From contig DASVVT010000023.1 of NCBI GenBank assembly GCA_036386415.1, forward strand, positions 1-64,000: a stretch of DNA of 64,000 nucleotides, given 5' to 3'. Of this stretch, positions 60,037 to 64,000 are shown piece after piece (position 1 is the first letter of the stretch; each line of letters begins with the position of its first letter). The translations under genes were made by a program, and so were the position numbers. Under the pieces are notes generated by a model that saw only the letters and a program-made list of their open reading frames with translations, made no database searches and was not told the DNA's origin. The DNA comes from DASVVT01 sp036386415. Lineage in GTDB: Bacteria > Acidobacteriota > Blastocatellia > Pyrinomonadales > Pyrinomonadaceae.

Positions 60037-61404
60037 CTACTTCCCTATACAGAAGGTCGCGAAGATTTGCGATAAAACGTCGTCGGGCGTTGTTTCTCCT
60101 GTAATCCGACCCAAAAGGCGTAGAGCATCATAGAGACCGACGAGCACAAATTCCTCGCTCGCTCGCTGCTCAAGCAGAACACTGGAAGAGTTAAGGGCAT
60201 CCTGTGCGCGGCGTAAAAGATCGAAATGGCGCGCATCTGTGATCAGAAAATCTGTTTCATGTGTACCCTGAGCAGCGAACGGCGCCAGTATAGCAGCACG
60301 CAGGGCATCTAGTCCCGCACCAGTCTTTGCAGACACAGAGACTACGGGTGCTTGATCCCTTTTCAACTGGAAATCATTATTTTTGAAAGAGTCCAGGTCG
60401 CTTTTGTTAAGAGCGATAAGGTGCGGGCTCTCTGCGACTTCAGCCAGAACCTCTGCATCTTCCGCTGTTAAAGGCTGGGAGCCGTCTAGCACGACCACGA
60501 TCAGGTCTGCGTCGGCAAGCGCCCGCCGCGTGCGTTCCACGCCCAAATTCTCAATTTCGTCTGAAGAGACACGGACTCCGGCGGTATCCGTAAGCAGGAC
60601 GGGAATCCCACGCAGGCTTATCAGTTCGCTTAAACTGTCGCGCGTGGTGCCCGGAACATCCGTCACGATAGCCCTGTCTACAGACAGTAAACTGTTGAAA
60701 AGGCTAGACTTACCAACATTAGGCCGACCCGCGATCGTGACCTTGAGCCCCTCTTTCAAAAGTCGCCCGGCACGAAAAGTGGAGGCAAGATTCCCGAGCT
60801 TATCTACCAGACCACGAAGCTTTACGTTGAGATGGCTTGAAGCGATTTCAGGCAGATCATCCTCTACAAATTCAAGCGAAGATTCCAAAGGCACAATAAT
60901 ATCCACGAGCGCATCTTTAACCGGTTGAAGACGCGCCGAGAGCTCCCCTTTAAGCTGTCTGACCGCCTGCCGTGCGGCGTTGTGGGTCTGCGCATTGATG
61001 AGATCGCGCACGGCTTCGGCCTGGCTCAGATTCAGGCGTTTATTAGCCAGGGCGCGCAAGGTAAACTCGCCTGGGCCAGCCGCACGCGCATCCAGGCTGA
61101 GGATCACATCGATGAGGTGGCGCAGCAGAAGTGGCGAGCCATGACAGCTTAACTCTATGACATCCTCGCCCGTGAATGAGTGCGGAGATTTAAAGTAGGT
61201 GATGAGGGCGCTATCTAAAATCTCTTTGGTTTCGGGATCATGAACATTTCGTAGCGTCACGCGATGAGGTTCAGGGTCGAACGAGGCGTCGCCAGTGAGA
61301 GTGCGAATAATCTTCAGAGAGAGCGGGCCGCTCAGACGTATCACGCCGATCCCGCTGCGACCGGGAGGCGTCGATAAAGCAACGATGGTATCTGTCGTTG
61401 GCAC
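60037..61404 (-). CDS. mnmE: tRNA modification GTPase MnmE (TrmE)
   Basis: 455 residues. N-terminal TIVALSTPPGRSGIGVIRLS formyl-THF domain, G domain with TIAGRPNVGKSSLFNSLL, DTAG and NKSD, and the C-terminal CIGK with the catalytic cysteine. Partner of MnmG in wobble-uridine modification. Confidence 0.97.
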   Translation of the reverse strand: MPTTDTIVALSTPPGRSGIGVIRLSGPLSLKIIRTLTGDASFDPEPHRVTLRNVHDPETKEILDSALITYFKSPHSFTGEDVIELSCHGSPLLLRHLIDVILSLDARAAGPGEFTLRALANKRLNLSQAEAVRDLINAQTHNAARQAVRQLKGELSARLQPVKDALVDIIVPLESSLEFVEDDLPEIASSHLNVKLRGLVDKLGNLASTFRAGRLLKEGLKVTIAGRPNVGKSSLFNSLLSVDRAIVTDVPGTTRDSLSELISLRGIPVLLTDTAGVRVSSDEIENLGVERTRRALADADLIVVVLDGSQPLTAEDAEVLAEVAESPHLIALNKSDLDSFKNNDFQLKRDQAPVVSVSAKTGAGLDALRAAILAPFAAQGTHETDFLITDARHFDLLRRAQDALNSSSVLLEQRASEEFVLVGLYDALRLLGRITGETTPDDVLSQIFATFCIGK

Positions 61405-61490
61405 TGCCGGAAGAAGAGATAGCCAGGACTAACGCGTAGCGTGTGAAAGAAGAAGGCTGGCAGAGCTTATCAACTATCACAAGCAGACGC

Positions 61491-61946
61491 TTACTGTTTT
61501 TTGAGAGTCACTTTTAATCTGCGCGCGGAGCCTTCACCGATTGATTCAGTATGCAGGTCTTCATCTTCTGCAAGGGCGAGATGAATCACTCGACGCTCGT
61601 TTGGAAGCATCGGTCCAAAGGTGTAGGGGACGCCCGTTGTGCGTACGCGGTCGGCGACATAATTAGCCATCGCTCGCAGCTCGGCTTCTCGGGTCGCGCG
61701 AAAATTATCGACATCGCAAACGATGCGCTCGCCCTTCGGAAGTTCACGCCCGACCGCTTGATTGACGAGATGCTGGGCGGCCTCTAAAAGCTCCCCGCCC
61801 TCGTTCAGTAAGAACGAGGCGTCAGCGCCATCAATATTCAAAAGGCATCCGCTCTCAGCTTCTCCGACGCTCGCGCGAAGATCAAGACCTGCGCCATCAA
61901 AGATAGCGTTGAGAAATTCCTGAGCCTGTTGACATGCTTCGTTCAT
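61491..61946 (-). CDS. jag: KhpB/Jag-type RNA-binding protein (KH-R3H)
   Basis: 151 residues. A KH-like N-terminal part (QEFLNAIFDGAGLDLRASVG to QAVGRELP) and an R3H domain (RAMANYVADRVRTTGVPYTF then GPMLPNERRVIHLAL). The N-terminal Jag domain of longer members is missing, so this is a short form. Lies between yidC and mnmE in the conserved order. Confidence 0.85.
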   Translation of the reverse strand: MNEACQQAQEFLNAIFDGAGLDLRASVGEAESGCLLNIDGADASFLLNEGGELLEAAQHLVNQAVGRELPKGERIVCDVDNFRATREAELRAMANYVADRVRTTGVPYTFGPMLPNERRVIHLALAEDEDLHTESIGEGSARRLKVTLKKQ

Positions 61947-61999
61947 TTCAAATCAATGCCTGGACCAATCGGATCAAGAGGCAACGCTACGAGATCACA

Positions 62000-63904
62000 T
62001 CAAGCTTGTGAAACGCGTGTCGTGCTCAGCTTCTTCGGGGGACGCGCCTCAGCCTTTTTTTTCGGCGGCTCTTCGTCATCTTCAGACTTAGTCAAACGAT
62101 TGATCAGCACCTGCTGACCGAAGCCGACGACGTTTCCCACCAGCCAGTAGACGAGCAATCCGGCGGGCGCGCTCCACAGCATGTAGAGCATGAAGAGCGG
62201 CATGCCAATCGCCATCATCTTGCGTTGCAGCGGGTCGGCGGACGGAGCCGGAGTAATCAGTTGCAACACGATCATCGACGCCGCGAACAGGATCGGCAGC
62301 ATATGTATGGTATAGGGCTCAGCCGCCGAAAGGTCTGGTATCCAGAGAAACGATGCCTGGCGAAAGTCTATCGAGATCGTGATCGCGCGATAGAGCGCAA
62401 AGAGAAATGGCATTTGAATCAGAAGCGGCAAACAACCGCCGAGGGGATTGCCCTCCTTCATCAAACGCAGTTGCTCCATTTGCAGCTCTTTCAAACGCGG
62501 ATCATCCTGCTTCATCCCCTTGATCTTTTCCTGTAGCTCTTTCATGCGCGGCGCAAGTTTCTGCGCCTTCTTCATGGACTTTGATGAGCGCCATTTGAGC
62601 GGAAAGAAAAGGGAATAGATGACGATGGTGAAGAGGATGATCGCCACGCCGTAGCTGCCCGTCAACGCGTATAGCTTTTGGATGGACCAGAGAATCGGTA
62701 CGGCCAGGGGGCGTGAAAGACTGCTCAGAAAGCCGTAATCAATCGCTTGTTCGAGATCAACCTCAGCCTTCGCCCCGCTCGCTTGGCTAACCACCTTACT
62801 AAGCTCATCACTCGCATTAGTTAGCAGGTAGTGATCCTTGGGGCCGGTGTAAATCCATGTCGGAGAGCCATCCGTCGGAATCGGAACCAGAGCGGTGATC
62901 AAATACCTTGCCTCTTTGTTTCCGTTTACCTGGTACTCGTACTTGGCGGTGCGAATCTCCAACCCTTCCGTCTTTTTGGAAGGCACGGCGATCATGGCGA
63001 AATAAGTGTCGCCGATACCAGCCCAGGTAACTGGCCCATTGAGTACCTGACGATCCGGGCTCTCCTTATTTTCGTTGACCGCCTGACCATAAATTCGCTT
63101 GACTTCACCTTCGACGACGGCGATGGCCTCGGGCGCAACCGAATAGAAGCTGTAGTGAGTAATGCCTTGATCACCGATGGCAGGCCCAACCAGAAGCTTT
63201 GCTTGAGGAACCTGCTGTCCGCCGCGATTTAGTTTGACTTCAATATCCGTGATGTAACGATCCGCGTTAAAGATGATGCTCTTGGTCGCATCGAGCCCCA
63301 TAGACTCGTCGCGTAAAGTGAAATCTATACGCTTCGACTCGCCGGGAGCGAGATTGATACTGATCTCATCACCTTCACCTTCTGCCCCGCTGATCGCGTA
63401 GTTTCTGGAGGACAGGAGATCATCAATTTTTGCGTCACCGGTGCTGAGACGAAGCGGCGCTTCACCCCGTTTCAGACCTTCCGGCGAGATGAGCTGAAGC
63501 GGTTGAGGGTCACTCTTGGTACTGGCGACGGTATAGAGCGGGCGGCTTGGTTTGTTATTATCTGCCGGAAGGGATTTAAGCAACCAACTTGTCGCCACTG
63601 CGCCATGACTATCGAGCTTCACTTCGTACAGGGGCGACGTGATCTTGATGGTTCGCTGTGGCGTGGTGTCCTGTGTGGAAGGTACTACTGCCTCTGCTTG
63701 CGGCGGCTGACCCGAAGCAGTTGTGTTGGCGGTGGCGGTCGCTTGCGGTGAAGGCGATGAGGCTGTTGGCTGCTGCTGCTGCTCCGGCGTCGCAGCGTTA
63801 TTGGCGTTGATCTGCTTTGGTGATGGAGCAGGGAACAGATAACTCCAGACCAAAAGTATCGCCGCCGAAATTACAAGAGCAAGGACGAAACGCTGTTGTC
63901 GCAT
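62000..63904 (-). CDS. yidC: Membrane protein insertase YidC
   Basis: 634 residues. N-terminal membrane anchor (FVLALVISAAILLVWSYLFP), Gln/Pro/Thr-rich linker, periplasmic beta domain, then the conserved insertase core: YGVAIILFTIVIYSLFFPLK with KWRSSKSMKKAQKLAPRMKE, GNPLGGCLPLLIQMPFLFAL and SAPAGLLVYWLVGNVVGFGQ. Inserts proteins into the inner membrane. The lysine-rich C-terminal tail may bind ribosomes. The last 96 bases of the window hold no complete gene; rnpA and rpmH may lie further right. Confidence 0.97.
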   Translation of the reverse strand: MRQQRFVLALVISAAILLVWSYLFPAPSPKQINANNAATPEQQQQPTASSPSPQATATANTTASGQPPQAEAVVPSTQDTTPQRTIKITSPLYEVKLDSHGAVATSWLLKSLPADNNKPSRPLYTVASTKSDPQPLQLISPEGLKRGEAPLRLSTGDAKIDDLLSSRNYAISGAEGEGDEISINLAPGESKRIDFTLRDESMGLDATKSIIFNADRYITDIEVKLNRGGQQVPQAKLLVGPAIGDQGITHYSFYSVAPEAIAVVEGEVKRIYGQAVNENKESPDRQVLNGPVTWAGIGDTYFAMIAVPSKKTEGLEIRTAKYEYQVNGNKEARYLITALVPIPTDGSPTWIYTGPKDHYLLTNASDELSKVVSQASGAKAEVDLEQAIDYGFLSSLSRPLAVPILWSIQKLYALTGSYGVAIILFTIVIYSLFFPLKWRSSKSMKKAQKLAPRMKELQEKIKGMKQDDPRLKELQMEQLRLMKEGNPLGGCLPLLIQMPFLFALYRAITISIDFRQASFLWIPDLSAAEPYTIHMLPILFAASMIVLQLITPAPSADPLQRKMMAIGMPLFMLYMLWSAPAGLLVYWLVGNVVGFGQQVLINRLTKSEDDEEPPKKKAEARPPKKLSTTRVSQA

Positions 63905-64000
63905 TTGATTTAAACTGAAGCGCGCTTTCTTAGCGTGAACCTATAGATGAGATGGCAATCCTCGTTCGCTGGTCAACCTCAATCTCTCACTTAACCGGAT

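Noticed and set aside
60250..60270. Another parS-like site TGTTTCATGTGTACC in mnmE
   Set aside because: The central CACGTG is not kept and the site lies in a conserved coding region.
63905..64000. Possible end of yidD or rnpA at the right edge
   Set aside because: A short open frame ends here, but the visible residues do not match either family clearly.

Overview
The window looks like a chromosomal, origin-proximal segment of an Acidobacteriota genome, most likely of the Blastocatellia type. This is inferred from gene content: a TonB-dependent receptor with an N-terminal carboxypeptidase-regulatory domain, a TPR plus VWFA protein of the acidobacterial type, many secreted metallopeptidases, a split ATP synthase operon, and intergenic spaces filled with long hairpin repeats. 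No rRNA, prophage or CRISPR array is visible. The only insertion-sequence remnant is the IS982-type transposase C-terminus cut by the left edge.

Layout. 1-10 kb: transposase fragment, TonB receptor, fused formiminotransferase-cyclodeaminase, alpha/beta hydrolase, a FecR-like surface protein with a good promoter and terminator, small DUF proteins, an ATP-grasp enzyme and inorganic pyrophosphatase. 10-26 kb: AraC regulator, M3 peptidase, Nudix fusion, Tat-exported amine oxidase, two M1-type peptidases (one lacking the catalytic glutamate), a HEAT-cyclophilin fusion and a bactofilin. 26-31 kb: a 21-bp tandem repeat array, a helical protein of unknown function and a 1177-residue WD40-Roc-COR-TIR protein. 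31-48 kb: TtcA with an unknown CxxC partner, two tandem small secreted paralogues, TPR-VWFA protein, M24 peptidase, NAD synthetase, orphan MazE-like protein, hydantoinase A/B pair, a large serine hydrolase and a Gfo/Idh/MocA oxidoreductase. 48.5-49.3 kb: a tRNA-Ile(CAU) gene on the minus strand split in its anticodon loop by a 651-nt group I intron, which carries an HNH endonuclease gene on the opposite strand. 50-64 kb: atpF-atpF-atpH-atpA-atpG, a selenoprotein SelD, parB-parA with parS-like sites, a free-standing LAGLIDADG protein, mnmG, mnmE, jag and yidC, all on the minus strand. The yidC-jag-mnmE-mnmG-parA-parB order places the replication origin close to the right edge.

The strongest new-biology candidates are the split tRNA with its antisense endonuclease, the SelD reading frame that needs UGA recoding, the LAGLIDADG gene lying among parS-like sites where rsmG usually is, the WD40-Roc-TIR protein with nearly identical propeller blades, and a repeat-derived insertion inside the hydantoinase B reading frame. 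Intergenic DNA is dominated by several families of inverted repeats that recur through the window.
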